This document shows positions 21,801 to 31,890 of a stretch of 64,000 nt of DNA, piece by piece. The translations under genes and the position numbers were made by a program. The DNA lies in contig CP053418.1 in the NCBI GenBank assembly GCA_013127575.1, forward strand, positions 2,108,001-2,172,000, read 5' to 3'. Each line of letters begins with the position of its first letter. Within the stretch, counting starts at the first letter, position 1. The stretch comes from Ramlibacter terrae. GTDB lineage: Bacteria > Pseudomonadota > Gammaproteobacteria > Burkholderiales > Burkholderiaceae_C. A model generated the notes under the pieces. That model saw only the letters and a list, made by a program, of their open reading frames with translations, made no database searches and was not told the origin of the DNA.

Positions 21801-22448
21801 ATGATTCGAATCGTTCTCGCCGACGACCATGCCATCGTGCGCGAAGGCCTCAAGCGCATCGTGGGCGATGTGGCGGATTTCACGGTCGCCGGCGAAGCGG
21901 CCGACGGCGGCGAGGTCACGCGCGTGGTGCGCGAGCTCGACTTCGATGTGCTGGTGCTCGACCTGTCGATGCCCGGGCGCAGCGGCATGGAGCTGATCAA
22001 GCTGGTGAAGGCCGACAAGCCGAAGCTGCGCGTGCTGGTCCTGAGCATGCACCAGGAGATGCAGTACGCGGTCCGCGCCATCAAGGCGGGCGCCAGCGGC
22101 TACCTCACCAAGGAAAGCGCGCCCGCCCTGCTGGAGGAGGCGATCCGCAAGGTGGCGGGCGGCGGCGCGTACATCAGCGCCGAAGTCGCGCAGCAGCTGG
22201 CGCTGGGCGCCATGCCGGGCGGCGACGCCTCGGCCGCGCCCCACGAGAGCCTCTCGGACCGCGAGTTCGAGGTCTTCCGCCTGCTGGTGGCGGGCGACGC
22301 CGTCTCCGACATCGCGGCGAAGCTCCATCTTTCCGTGAAGACCGTCAGCACCCACAAGGCGAACCTGATGCAGAAGCTGGGGCTGGCCAACCCGACGGAG
22401 CTGGTGCGCTATGCGCTCAAGCATGGCCTGGCCGAACCCCTGAACTGA
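21801..22448 (+). CDS. NarL/LuxR-family response regulator
   Basis: Intact 215-residue protein. Receiver domain (1-120): acidic pair LADDH, phospho-Asp in VLDLSMPGRSG, switch Ser in VLSMH, Lys in YLTKES. LuxR-type helix-turn-helix at about 150-210 (LSDREFEVFRLLVAGDAVSDIA, VKTVSTHKANLMQKLGL). It should be a DNA-binding two-component regulator. The partner is probably one of the kinase-like genes nearby. Targets are unknown. Confidence 0.92.
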   Translation: MIRIVLADDHAIVREGLKRIVGDVADFTVAGEAADGGEVTRVVRELDFDVLVLDLSMPGRSGMELIKLVKADKPKLRVLVLSMHQEMQYAVRAIKAGASGYLTKESAPALLEEAIRKVAGGGAYISAEVAQQLALGAMPGGDASAAPHESLSDREFEVFRLLVAGDAVSDIAAKLHLSVKTVSTHKANLMQKLGLANPTELVRYALKHGLAEPLN

Positions 22449-22592
22449 CCGGGCGCCGCGCCCGTCGTCTCTTGACCGCCGGCGCCTTTACGCAGGCGCG
22501 AGCCCAGCCGCCAGCGCGTCAGGCCGCAGTCCTACAGTCGCGCCACTGTCGCGCCGCCTAGATTTGGGCGGTTGCACAGGAACACATCCATC

Positions 22593-24765
22593 ATGAAGGC
22601 ACTGGGGCGCGCGAGCGAGTGGGCAGGGACGAAATTGCGGCGCGGCTGGGAGGCCGTGCGGCGCCACCCGTGGCGCACGGCGGCGGCGGTGCCGGCGGCC
22701 GTGGCGCTGTACGTGCTGGCGCTGGTGCCGTTCACGCCCAGCATCGGCGACATCAAGAAGTCCAAGCAGGAGTCGCCGACCATCGTGCTCTCCGCCGACG
22801 GCAAGGAGCTGGCGGTGTTCAAGCGCGCCAACCGCGACTGGGTCAAGCTGTCCGACGTCTCGCCCAAGGCGGTCGACGCGCTGCTGGCCACCGAGGACCG
22901 GCGCTTCTACGACCACGTCGGCATCGACTTCGTGCGCACGGCGAAGGCGGCGGTCAACACCGCCAAGGGTGACCGGCAGGGCGGCTCCACGATCACGCAG
23001 CAGCTCGCGCGCAACCTGTACCCCGAGGAGATCGGCCGCGCGCCGACCCTCACGCGCAAGGTCAAGGAAGCGATCACCGCGCTGAAAATCGAGGCGGTGT
23101 ACAGCAAGGAGGAGATCCCGGAGACGTACCTCAATTCGGTCTCCTTCCTCTACAACGCGTGGGGCATCGAGATGGCCTCGCGCACGTACTTCGACAAATC
23201 GGCCAAGGACCTCAACGAGCTGGAGGCCGCCACGCTGGTGGGCATGCTCAAGGGCACCAGCTACTACAACCCGGTGCTCAACCCCGAGCGCGCGCTGGAG
23301 CGCCGCAACACGGTGCTGGCGCAGATGGTCAAGGAAGCCAAGCTGCCCGCCGAGCGGTTCGACCGCCTCAAGGCGCAGCCGCTGAAGCTGAACTTCGAGC
23401 GCCTGCCCGAGTTCACCGGCCCCGCGCCGCACCTGGCCGAACACCTGCGCAAGTGGCTGATCGAATGGGCCGACGACAACGACTACAACATCTACGCCGA
23501 CGGCCTGGTGGTGCGCACCACCATCGACTCGCGGCTGCAGGAGATGGCGACCGAAGCCGTGGTGAAGCAGGGCGAAGCGCTGCAGGCGGTGGCGGACGTC
23601 GAGTGGAGCCGCAGCAGCCTGCAGGCTTATGGAACCAACCCGGAGAACTTCGTGCCGGCCCGCGCCAAGGCGCAGCCTTTCGAGTACTTCTGGAGCACGC
23701 GCAAGGACCTGCTGGACGCCTTCGTGCGGGACACCGCGCAGTACAAGGCCGCGCGGGAAGAGGGCCGGCCGACGGCGCCGCGCTGGCCCGCGTCAAGGAA
23801 GACGACAAGGCGATCGCCGACCTGAAGAAAAGCAAGACGATGCTGCAGGCCGGCTTCCTCGCCATCGAACCGTCGACGGGCCACGTGAAGGCTGGGTGGG
23901 CAGCCGCGACTACGCGCACGACAAGTTCGACCACGTGAACCAGGCGCGGCGCCAGCCCGGCTCCACCTTCAAGCCCTTCGTGTATGGCGCGGCTTTCGAG
24001 ATGGGCATCCAGCCGAACGAAACGCTGATGGACGGCCCGGTGGCGATCCAGATCGACAAGGGCGGGTCTGGCGCCCGACCGACGTCGGCGACGGCCCGAC
24101 CAACCAGCCGATGACGCTGCGCGAAGGCTGGCGCGCTCCAAGAACACGATCACCGCACAGCTGATGATGCGTGTCGGCCCCTCGCGCGTGGCTGAGCTGG
24201 CCAAGCGCATGGGCGTGCGGCAGAGCCCGCTCTCGGCGGTGCCGTCGCTGGCCCCGGGCACCAGCCCGGTGACGCTCAAGGAGATGGTCACGGCGTTCGG
24301 CGCCATCGCCAACGGCGGCAGCTACATTCCGCCGGTGCTGGTGAGCAGCATCGAGGACCGCGGCGGCGCCACGCTGGCGACTTTCAGCGCGCCGCCCTCG
24401 GAGCAGGCCATGTCGAACCAGGCGGCGATGACGCTGCTGGACGTGATGCGCGGCGTGGTGGAGCAGGGCACCGCCGTCGGCCTGAAGAGCCGCTTCGGCC
24501 TGACCGGCGACCGGCCGGCAAGACCGGCACCACCCAGGACAACACCGACGGCTGGTTCATCCTGATGCACCCGCAGCTCGTGGCGGGCGCATGGGTCGGC
24601 TTCAACGACAACCGCGTGACGATGCGCAGCGAGTACTGGGGCCGGGGTTCGCACAACGCCCTGCTGATGGTGGGCGATTTCTTCCAGCGCGGCACCAAGG
24701 CCAGGCTGGTCGATCCGAAGTCGGTGTTCGCCGCACCCCGCCAGCAGGACTGGAGCGCCCGCTGA
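22593..24765 (+). CDS. mrcA: Penicillin-binding protein 1A (apparent frameshifts)
   Basis: About 725 residues after repair. Class A PBP: membrane anchor (about 28-48), glycosyltransferase domain with catalytic Glu in TEDRRFYDHVGIDF and the QGGSTITQQLARNL motif, and a transpeptidase domain with the nucleophile in PGSTFKPF, the SxN motif in RSKNT and the KTGTT box. It builds and cross-links peptidoglycan in the periplasm. Breaks near 23893, 24067 and 24130 repair to CCTGG (giving KAWVGSRDY, SWRPTDVGD, EGLARSKN); others near 23780 and 24515 are less certain. ATG at 22593 follows an AGGA ribosome site. The stop overlaps the following ATG (TGATG). Confidence 0.9.
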
Positions 24766-25366
24766 TGCAGCAGATGGGCGATTGGTGGAACAGCGTGTTC
24801 AGCGCGCCGGCTTCGCCTGACACGGCCGTCGTCAGCGCGCCGGAAGTGCGCGTCGACCCGCCGGTGCTGGAGCCGGCACCCATCACCGTCCCGGGTTCCG
24901 CGATGCCGGTGCCGGCAGGGGGGCCGGCGTCGCTTCGGGCGCGCCGATGGTGACTCCGGATTCGCCGGTGGTGATCAGCGGCCCCGAGCGCGTGCCGGCG
25001 TTCCCGCGTCCGCTGGAGAGCGCACGGGCGGCGGACACCGTGCCGGGCACGCAGGTGTACAGCGTCCCCGCCACGAACACGGCGCGCCGGGGCGCTTCTT
25101 CGGGCAACAGCAGCAGCACCCCCGTGCTGGTGCCGCGCCCGCTGCAGGACGTGGGGCGCGGCAGCGAAATGGTGCGCGTGGCGCCGGGCACGTCCCCGCT
25201 GGCGCCGCCGACCTCGACGCTGGGCGCACCGCCGCCGGCCATGGCCAGCGGATCCGCGACGGCGGCGCCTGCGCCGCTGCGCGAGGCCGCTCCGGTGAGC
25301 GAGCCGGCGCCGGCGCCCGCGGCGGCCAGCGGTTCGGCCTTCGGCAGTCCGACCGCCACCGAATGA
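24765..25366 (+). CDS. Pro/Ser/Ala-rich protein or C-terminal tail of PBP1A (apparent frameshift)
   Basis: About 200 residues after repair near 24918, rich in Pro, Ser, Ala and Val, without signal peptide or membrane segment. The N-terminus reads MQQMGDWWNSVFSAP. It begins with an ATG overlapping the PBP1A stop. Because it lacks any export signal and a Pro-rich periplasmic tail would suit PBP1A, an alternative is that one more indel near 24760 separates it artificially from PBP1A. The gene ends in the terminator at 25366. Function unknown. Confidence 0.45.
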
Positions 25367-25393
25367 AAAAGCCGGGCAGTGCCCGGCTTTTTC
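25366..25393 (+). terminator. Rho-independent terminator
   Basis: AAAAAGCCGGGCA-GT-GCCCGGCTTTTT: a GC-rich stem followed by five T. The flanking A and T runs let it act in both directions, ending both the PBP1A transcript and the convergent CsbD-like gene. Confidence 0.9.
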
Positions 25394-25416
25394 ACGTCCC
25401 GCGAGACGCTGCTCGA

Positions 25417-25638
25417 TCAGCGATCGATGTCCAGCTTGCGCTGGCGGTCGGCCTCGAGCTCGCGCTCGTGGTGGCGCACCACTTCCTTGGCGTCGCCGAG
25501 ACCCTTCTGCAGCTTGCCCTCGGCTTCCTCGGCATGGCCGCGCACGCGGGTGCTGGTGTCGCCGGTGAGCTTGCCGATCTGCTCCTTCACCTCGCCCGTG
25601 ATCTGCTTGCCGACGCCCTTGGCCTGGTCCTTGTTCAT
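25417..25638 (-). CDS. CsbD-family stress protein
   Basis: 73-residue hydrophilic protein with the CsbD pattern of Lys/Gly/Glu repeats: MNKDQAKGVGKQITGEVKEQ, then GKLTGDTSTRVRGHAEEAEGKLQ. These small proteins are induced by stress; their biochemical role is unclear. An AAAGGAG ribosome site lies just before the ATG. Convergent with the PBP1A transcript across the terminator. Confidence 0.9.
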   Translation of the reverse strand: MNKDQAKGVGKQITGEVKEQIGKLTGDTSTRVRGHAEEAEGKLQKGLGDAKEVVRHHERELEADRQRKLDIDR

Positions 25639-25767
25639 GGATGGCTCCTTTCAGTTGGTTGATGGACTCATCATGCGGCGGGATCGCGGCCGAGTTGCCC
25701 CGCACGGCCGCAATCCGCGTCCGTGCGCGCCTAGCCGGGGGCAAGGCTGGGCCAGCGCGCGTCGCGC

Positions 25768-25781
25768 TTGATGCAAGTCAA
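25768..25781 (+). promoter_or_regulatory. FNR/ANR box upstream of hemN
   Basis: TTGATGCAAGTCAA matches TTGAT-N4-ATCAA at 9 of 10 positions, 51 bases before the hemN start. It is the best FNR site in the window and fits the anaerobic role of HemN. Confidence 0.75.
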
Positions 25782-25832
25782 TCGCCGCCGGGCGCGGCGG
25801 GCGCAAAGTCACCCGGTCGCGAGCCTTTCACC

Positions 25833-27214
25833 ATGACCGATACCCTCTCCCCCGACCTGCTGCGCCGTTTCGATGTTCCCGGCCCGCGCTACACGTCCTA
25901 TCCCACCGCCGACCGTTTCGTGGAGGCGTTCGGCGCGCCCGACTACGCGCAGGCCCCGGCGCAGCGCCGCGAGGGCGCCGGCATCGCCTCGCCGCTGTCG
26001 CTGTACGTGCACATTCCCTTCTGCGAGTCGCTGTGCTACTACTGCGCGTGCAACAAGATCGTGACGAAGCAGCACGGCAAGGCCGCCGGCTACCTGCGCT
26101 ACCTCGAACGCGAGGTCGCGCTGCACGTCGAGGCCCTCGGTGTCGGCGCGCCGGTGAGCCAGCTGCACCTCGGCGGCGGCACGCCCACCTTCCTGAGCGA
26201 CGCCGAACTGCGCGAGCTGATGGCCATGCTGCGCCGCAGCTTCGCCATCGCCCCCGGCGCGGAGTGCTCCATCGAGATCGATCCGCGCACCATCGACGCG
26301 GGCCGCCTGCAGGTGCTGGCGGACCTCGGCTTCAACCGCCTGAGCTTCGGCGTGCAGGATTTCGACCCGGCGGTGCAGAAGGCCGTCCACCGCATCCAGC
26401 CGGCGGCGCAGGTGTTCGACCCGGTGGCGCACGCGCGCGGCATCGGCTTCGATTCCATCAACATCGACCTGATCTACGGGCTGCCGCGCCAGACGCCCGA
26501 ATCGTTCGCGCGCACCCTGCAGCAGGTGGCGCAGCTGCGGCCCGACCGCATCGCGCTCTATGCCTATGCGCACCTGCCGGAGCGCTTCAAGCCGCAACGC
26601 CGGATCCTGCAGGCCGACCTGCCGGCCCCGCCCGACAAGCTCGGCATGCTGTCGCAGGCGCTGGCCTCGTTCCTCGGCGCAGGCTATGTCTACATCGGCA
26701 TGGACCACTTCGCGCTGCCGGAAGATTCGCTGCCGTGGCCAAGCGCCCGGGGGCGGCTGCACCGCAACTTCAGGGGCTACAGCACGCAGGCCGACTGCGA
26801 CCTGATCGGCACGGGCGTCTCCGCCATCGGCAGGATCGGCGCGACCTACAGCCAGAACGCCAAGACGATGGAGGAGTACTGCGACCGGCTCGACCGGGGG
26901 CGGCTGCCGGTGGTGCGCGGGCTGGCGCTGTCGCGCGACGACTGGCGCGGCGCGCGGTGATCATGGCGCTGATGTGCCGGGGGCAGGTGGTGTTCGAGTC
27001 GATCGAGACGGCCTGGCTGCTGGACTTCGGCAGCACCTTCGCCGCCGAACTGGCGCAGCTGCGCGCCCTGCAGGAGCAGGGGCTGGTGGCCTTGGACGAC
27101 GCGGGCATCCGGGTGACGGCCGCGGGCTGGTTCTTCGTTCGGGCCGTGGCGATGGTGTTCGACCGCTACCTGCAGGCCGACCGCAACCGCGCGCGCTTCT
27201 CGCGGATCGTCTGA
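25833..27214 (+). CDS. hemN: HemN, oxygen-independent coproporphyrinogen III dehydrogenase (apparent frameshifts)
   Basis: About 460 residues after repair. A radical-SAM enzyme decarboxylating coproporphyrinogen III to protoporphyrinogen IX in heme synthesis without oxygen. The N-terminus (PGPRYTSYPTADRF) and the cluster motif CESLCYYCAC (CxxxCxxCxC type) are diagnostic, followed by the GGGTP box, EIDPRTID and GVQDFDPAVQKAVHR. A short out-of-frame patch near 26738-26755 results from one missing G and one extra G that cancel; restored it would read SLAVAKRPGRLHRN. The break near 26946 repairs to CCTGG (RDDLARRAVIMALMC). Preceded by an FNR box. Confidence 0.95.
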
Positions 27215-27215
27215 C

Positions 27216-27894
27216 ATGAACTTCGCGCTGGCGGGCACCGCGCTGCTGATGGGGCTGGCGGGCGGGCCGCACTGCGTCGCCATGTGCGGCGCCGCCTGTG
27301 GCGGGGTGATCCGCGGCGTCGGCGCGCGGCCGGCGCGCGGCATGGCCACTTTCCAGGCGGGCCGGCTGCTGGGCTATTCGGTGGCGGGCGCGGCGGCCGG
27401 CCCGGCCGTCCGGGCCTTCGCTTTCCTCTCCGCGCACACCGCCGCGCTCCGGCCGGTGTGGACGCTGTTCCACCCGGCCGTGCTGGCACGGGGCCTCATG
27501 CTCCGGCGCAGGCCCGCCAGCCCGCACGGGTGGAAGCCACCGGCCGCTCGGTATGGTCCACCGTGCGGCCGATGGCGCAGCGGCGCGGCGGCCTGCTGGC
27601 CACCGGCGCGCTCTGGGCCTTCATGCCCTGCGGCCTGCTGTATTCGGCGCTGCTGGTGGCGTCCCTGTCCGGCGGTCCGGTGGAAGGCGCGGTGAGCATG
27701 GCCTTGTTCGCCATCGGCAGCGGCATCTCGCTCGGCCTGGCGCCCGCCGCCCTGCAGCGCCTGCAGGCGCTGGGCAACCGGTTGCGCAAGGAGTCGGGCA
27801 CCCGCATCGCCGGCGCCCTGCTGGCGCTCACGGCAGCGTGGGCCTTGTGGATGGACGTGTCGCACCGCGTGCTGGCTGGTGCGGGCTGGCCTGA
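27216..27894 (+). CDS. SafE/TauE-like membrane protein (DsbD-type CcdA-like; apparent frameshifts)
   Basis: About 227 residues after repair, with about six hydrophobic segments. The N-terminus MGLAGGPHCVAMCGAACGG and the repeated motif ALWAFMPCGLLYSALL are the paired GxxHCxxMCG and PCGLLY signatures of the sulfite-exporter/UPF0721 family found beside cco genes (CcoS-CcoI-SafE type). Its substrate is unknown; partners are copper or thiol handling for oxidases. It starts one base after hemN stops. One break near 27525 is unresolved. The break near 27872 repairs to CCTGG and gives the ending AWCGLA and the stop at 27894. Confidence 0.75.
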
Positions 27895-27922
27895 GCGGCC
27901 CGCTTGCGCTATCGTGGCGCCG

Positions 27923-28123
27923 ATGGAGCAGCGCAGGCGCAGGGTGGGGCAGCCGATCACGCCCGAGGAATTCGAGGAACTGACCGACGAGCAGCTCGAA
28001 CGGCTGGTGCCGCGCGCCTACCGCGAGTACTTCCCGGGCAAGGACTTCTGCGCCGACGGCCACTTCTACCTGCACGACGGCACCGCACGGAGCTTCTTCC
28101 GCGGCGGCTTCCTCGACGAGTGA
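27923..28123 (+). CDS. Small hydrophilic protein of unknown function
   Basis: 66 residues: basic N-terminus (MEQRRRRVGQPI), a helical acidic part (PEEFEELTDEQLERLV) and an aromatic C-terminus (YREYFPGKDFCADGHFYLHDG). No signal peptide or membrane segment. It follows the SafE-like gene by 28 bases and is clean in frame. I do not recognise a family. The even sequence and codon use make a real gene likely. Confidence 0.6.
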   Translation: MEQRRRRVGQPITPEEFEELTDEQLERLVPRAYREYFPGKDFCADGHFYLHDGTARSFFRGGFLDE

Positions 28124-28203
28124 CCGCCATGGCGAGCGGCTGATGACAGCGGCTGCCTCGTCTCTCCTACACGCGCGCAGGCTGGTGGCTCTACCATGGC
28201 CAA

Positions 28204-29123
28204 ATGCCCGATGAACCCCCGCGCACGCCCCTCGACGCCCGACTGACCGAGCAGCGCAATCCGCGCAGCATGCGCATCGACGAACTGTCGACGCAGGAGA
28301 TCGTCGACCTCGTCAACGCCGAGGACCGCATGGTGGCCGCCGCCGTCGGCGAGGAGCGCCAGCAGATCGCGCGCGCCATCGACCTGGTGGTGGAATGCCT
28401 GCGCCGCGGCGGCCGGCTGATCTACGTGGGCGCGGGCACGTCCGGGCGCCTCGGCGTGCTCGATGCTTCGGAGATGCCCCCACCTACCGGACCGACCCGG
28501 AGATGGTGCAAGGCATCATGGCCGGCGGCTACGAAGCGCTGCTGCGGGCGCAGGAGGGCGCCGAAGACCATCCGGAAGACGGCGCGCGCGCCATCGACGA
28601 GCGCAAGGTGGGCCCGGACGACTTCGTGCTGGGCATCGCGGCTTCGGGCACGACGCCCTTCGTGCATGGCGCGCTGCGGCGTGCGCGCAGCCTCGGCGCG
28701 CGCACCGGCTTCCTGCTCTGCACCTATCCGCCGGAAGAATTGATGCGCACCCACGACGTGGTGATCGCGCCGCTGGTGGGCCCCGAGGTGATCACCGGCT
28801 CCACGCGCATGAAGGCCGGCACGGCCACCAAGATCGTGCTCAACACCATCAGCACCGCGGCCATGGTCAAGACCGGCAAGGTCTACGGCAACCTCATGGT
28901 GGACCTGCAGGTCACCTGCCAGAAGCTGCAGGACCGCGGCGAACGCATCCTGATGGACACGCTGGCTGTGCCGCGCGAGGAAGCCACGCGCCTGCTGGAA
29001 GCGTCGGGCGGCCACGTGAAGACGGCGATCGCCATGTCGCGCCTCTCGCTCGACGCCGCCGAAGCGCGGCGGCGGCTGGAGGCGGTGGGTGGCTCGATCG
29101 CCGAGCTGGTCGGGACCCTATGA
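28204..29123 (+). CDS. murQ: MurQ, N-acetylmuramic acid 6-phosphate etherase (one apparent frameshift)
   Basis: About 306 residues. It cleaves the lactyl ether of MurNAc-6-phosphate to GlcNAc-6-phosphate and D-lactate in cell-wall recycling. Signatures: LTEQRNPRSMRIDELSTQE, the SIS-domain substrate loop IYVGAGTSGRLGVLDASE, and TGSTRMKAGTATKIVLN. The break near 28473 lies in a C run (one C missing: ASEMPPTYRTDPEMVQ) and is not a CCTGG case. Its 3' end overlaps the convergent RraA-like gene by 6 bases. Lactate released by MurQ could feed the hydroxy-acid dehydrogenase nearby, but that link is speculative. Confidence 0.95.
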
Positions 29124-29786
29124 GATCGCGCCGATCCGCCTGAGCGTCGCGTCGATCCACGACGTGTCGAGCTGGCCCGCCGCGATGTCGGCCAGCGTCT
29201 TCACTTCGGCCGCGTTCTTGGCGCGGGTGGCGGCCAGCACTTCTTCGGCGCTGTCGAACGGCACGCACAGCACGCCGTCCGCGTCGCCGACGATGAGGTC
29301 GCCCGGCTGGATCACCATGCCGTCGATGGCGATGGGCACGTTGATCTCGCCGGGGCCGTCCTTGTAGGGGCCGCGGTGCGTCACGCCGGCGGCGTAGACG
29401 GGCAGGTCGCCTCTCGCGATCACGTCGAGGTCGCGCACCGCGCCGTCGATCACGAAGCCGGCGATGCCGCGCGTGCGCGCAAAGGTCGTCATCAGCTCGC
29501 CGATCAGTGCGTTGGTCAGGTCGCCGCCGCCGTCCACCACGATCACGTCCCCCGGCGCGGCCATCGCCATCGCCTTGTGGATCATCAGGTTGTCGCCGGG
29601 CCGCGTCTTCACGGTGAGGGCGGGCCCGCACAAGCCGCCGCCGCCATGCAGCGGGCGCAGGCGCGGCCCCGCCGCCGTCATGCGGGTCATGCAGTCGCTG
29701 ATGTTGGCGACCGGCAGGCCGGCGAAGGCCTGCACGAGCTGGGGGCTGACGCAGCGCTGGCGCTGCAGGATGCGGAGTCCGAGCAT
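29118..29786 (-). CDS. RraA-like aldolase/decarboxylase (4-hydroxy-4-methyl-2-oxoglutarate aldolase family)
   Basis: Intact 222-residue protein of the RraA/HMG-aldolase family: VANISDCMTRMTA, LCGPALTVKTRPGDNLMIHKA, GDVIVVDGGGDLTNALIGE, and the metal/substrate motif GFVIDGAVRDLD. Members are metal-dependent aldolases or oxaloacetate decarboxylases; RraA itself binds RNase E, but the R-D active-site pair (AVRD) here favours an enzyme. It is the last gene of the Bug-dehydrogenase-hydroxyacid dehydrogenase operon, so its likely substrate is a 2-oxo acid made by those enzymes. Confidence 0.85.
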   Translation of the reverse strand: MLGLRILQRQRCVSPQLVQAFAGLPVANISDCMTRMTAAGPRLRPLHGGGGLCGPALTVKTRPGDNLMIHKAMAMAAPGDVIVVDGGGDLTNALIGELMTTFARTRGIAGFVIDGAVRDLDVIARGDLPVYAAGVTHRGPYKDGPGEINVPIAIDGMVIQPGDLIVGDADGVLCVPFDSAEEVLAATRAKNAAEVKTLADIAAGQLDTSWIDATLRRIGAIS

Positions 29787-29806
29787 GGGATGTCTTTCAG
29801 AAGGAT

Positions 29807-30963
29807 TCAGGGATTGCGCACGAGGCAGCCGGGATCGAGCTGGTCGAGCGAGGTCACGCCCAGCATCGCGAGGTCGCGCGAGACTTCGAGCTTGAGCAGC
29901 TCGATCGCCTTGCGCACGCCGGCCTCGCCGCCGATCGCCGCAGCGTAGCCGAACGGGCGGCCGACGAAGACGAACTTCGCGCCCGGGGCCAGCGCCTTCA
30001 GCACGTCGGTGCCGCGCCGCACGCCGCTGTCCAGCATGACCGGCACTTCGGGGCAGGCGGCCACGACCTGCGGCAGCACGCGCAGGGGCGCGATGGCGCC
30101 ATCGAGCTGCCGCCCGCCGTGGTTGGACACGATGATGGCGTCCGCGCCGGCATCGACGGCGATGCGGGCATCGCGCGCGTCGAGGATCCCCTTGACCACC
30201 AGCTGCCCCGGCCACAGCGCGCGGATGCGGCGGAAATCTGCTGCCAGTTGAGGTGGCCGCGGTCGGAAAAATCGCGTTCCACGTTCGGCGACAGGATCGG
30301 CGTGCCGCGCGTGGCGTAGTTGTTCTCGAAGTGCGGCATGCCGTGCTTCCACAGCGTCCGCGCGAAGGTGCCGAACAGCCAGCGCGGATGCGTGATGCCC
30401 TGCCACGCGAGGCGCGCGCCCGGCCGCAGCGGCGTCGAGAAGCCGGCGCGCACGTTGTTCTCGCGGTTGGCGGCGATCGGCGAATCGACCGTGATCACCA
30501 GCGTGCGGTAGCCGGCCTGCTGCACGCGCTGCAGCAGCGCGTCGATGTTGGCGTCGTCGCCCGGCAGGTAGGCCACGGAACCAGGCGTCGGCGTTGGCGC
30601 GCACGATCTCCTCCAGCCGGATCAGCGAGGAGCCGCTCATGACCATCGGGATGTTCTCGCGCGCGGCGGCTTGCGTGAGCACGAGGTCACCGCGGTAGGC
30701 GGAGAGGGCGCTGATGCCCATCGGCGCGATGCCGAAGGGCGCGCTGTACACACGGCCGAGCAGCGGCGCTTCCATCGAGCGGCGCGAGATGTCCACCGGT
30801 AGCGCGGCACGAAGTCGTACTGCTCGAAGGCTTCGCGGTTGGCGCGCAGAGAGCGGTTGCGTTCCGCCGCGCCCGAGATGTAGCCGAAGATCGGACGCGG
30901 CAGGTGGCGCTGCGCCGCCGCCTCGAAGTCGTCGAGGCACAGGATGTCGCCCAGTCGCGCCAT
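29807..30963 (-). CDS. FMN-dependent alpha-hydroxy-acid dehydrogenase (lactate/mandelate type; apparent frameshifts)
   Basis: About 387 residues after repair. It oxidises a 2-hydroxy acid (L-lactate, mandelate or glycolate class) to the 2-oxo acid with FMN. Motifs: IFGYISGAAE near the N-terminus, APMGISAL, TVDSPIAANRENN, the catalytic SNHGGRQLDGA, then DSGVRRGTDVLKAL and FVGRPF phosphate-binding strands. Breaks near 30800 and 30583 repair to CCTGG/CCAGG; one near 30240 is unresolved. It starts three bases after the preceding dehydrogenase stops. The substrate is not fixed by sequence; the acid-sugar context favours a hydroxy acid intermediate. Confidence 0.88.
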
Positions 30964-30966
30964 GCG

Positions 30967-31890
30967 TCAGTTCGCCTTCTTCGGCGTCCCGGGGATCGGC
31001 AGGCCTGCTTCGGCCTGCGCCTGCAGCGCCATCGCGCTCCAGTCCCAGTCGGCGCGGCCGCCTTCGCACAGCGCATCGAGCAGGCGTTCGGCCGCCGCCG
31101 CGCCGGAAAGGCGCGCGCCGGCATCGCGGCCGGTCTGCAGGGCGATGCGCAGGTCCTTGCGCATCAGCCGCGCGCGGAAGCCCGGCTGGAAGTCGCCATC
31201 GAGCACGCGCTGCCCGTGCTTCTCCAGCGCGAAGCTGCGCGCGGTGCCGCCGAGCAGCACGTCGCGCATGACCTTGGCGTCGACGCCTTGCGCCAGCGCC
31301 AGCGCGAACGCATCGGCCACGCCGAGCAGCGCGCCCGCCACCGCCACCTGGTTGCAGGCCTTGACGGTCTGGCCGGCGCCGAGTTCGCCCACGTGCGTGA
31401 TGCCCTTGCAGAAGGCGGACATGACCTCGCGGCAGGCCTCGACCTGTTCGGCCGGGCCGCCGACCATCGCCGCCAGCGTGCCGGCCTCGGCGCCTTGCTG
31501 GCCACCGCTGACCGGCGCATCGAGCAGCGTCACGCCCGCCTCGGCCAGCCGCTTGCCGAAGATGCGCGCGGACGAAGCGGAGATGGTGCTGGTGTCGATC
31601 ACGCACGCGCCGGCCGACAGGCCCGAGGCGAGCCCGTCCGGGCCGAACAGCACGGCCTCGACGGCGTCGTCGTCCGAGAGGCAGAGGATCACGAGCTCGC
31701 TCGCGCGTCCCACATCGGCGGGTGTCGCTTCACGCTGCGCACCCGCCTGCACGAAAGCGTCGCAGGCTTCGGCCCGGCGCGCATACACGTGCAGCTCGTG
31801 CCCCTTGCGCAGCAGGTTGTGCGCCATGCCGCCGCCCATCACGCCCAGGCCGATGAAGCCGATGCGGCTGTCCTTTCCGAAAGGCGTCAT
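30967..31890 (-). CDS. NAD(P)-dependent 2-hydroxy-acid dehydrogenase, 3-hydroxyisobutyrate dehydrogenase family (LtnD/GarR-like)
   Basis: Intact 307-residue beta-hydroxyacid dehydrogenase. N-terminal Rossmann motif IGFIGLGVMGGGMAHNLLRKGH, substrate motif DAPVSGGQQGAEAGTLA, and catalytic Lys in GAGQTVKACNQ. Members include tartronate semialdehyde reductase and L-threonate or D-erythronate dehydrogenases. With OtnK and OtnC encoded nearby, a tetronate 2-dehydrogenase is plausible, though the specific substrate is inferred. Its start overlaps the Bug receptor stop by four bases (ATGA). Confidence 0.88.
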   Translation of the reverse strand: MTPFGKDSRIGFIGLGVMGGGMAHNLLRKGHELHVYARRAEACDAFVQAGAQREATPADVGRASELVILCLSDDDAVEAVLFGPDGLASGLSAGACVIDTSTISASSARIFGKRLAEAGVTLLDAPVSGGQQGAEAGTLAAMVGGPAEQVEACREVMSAFCKGITHVGELGAGQTVKACNQVAVAGALLGVADAFALALAQGVDAKVMRDVLLGGTARSFALEKHGQRVLDGDFQPGFRARLMRKDLRIALQTGRDAGARLSGAAAAERLLDALCEGGRADWDWSAMALQAQAEAGLPIPGTPKKAN

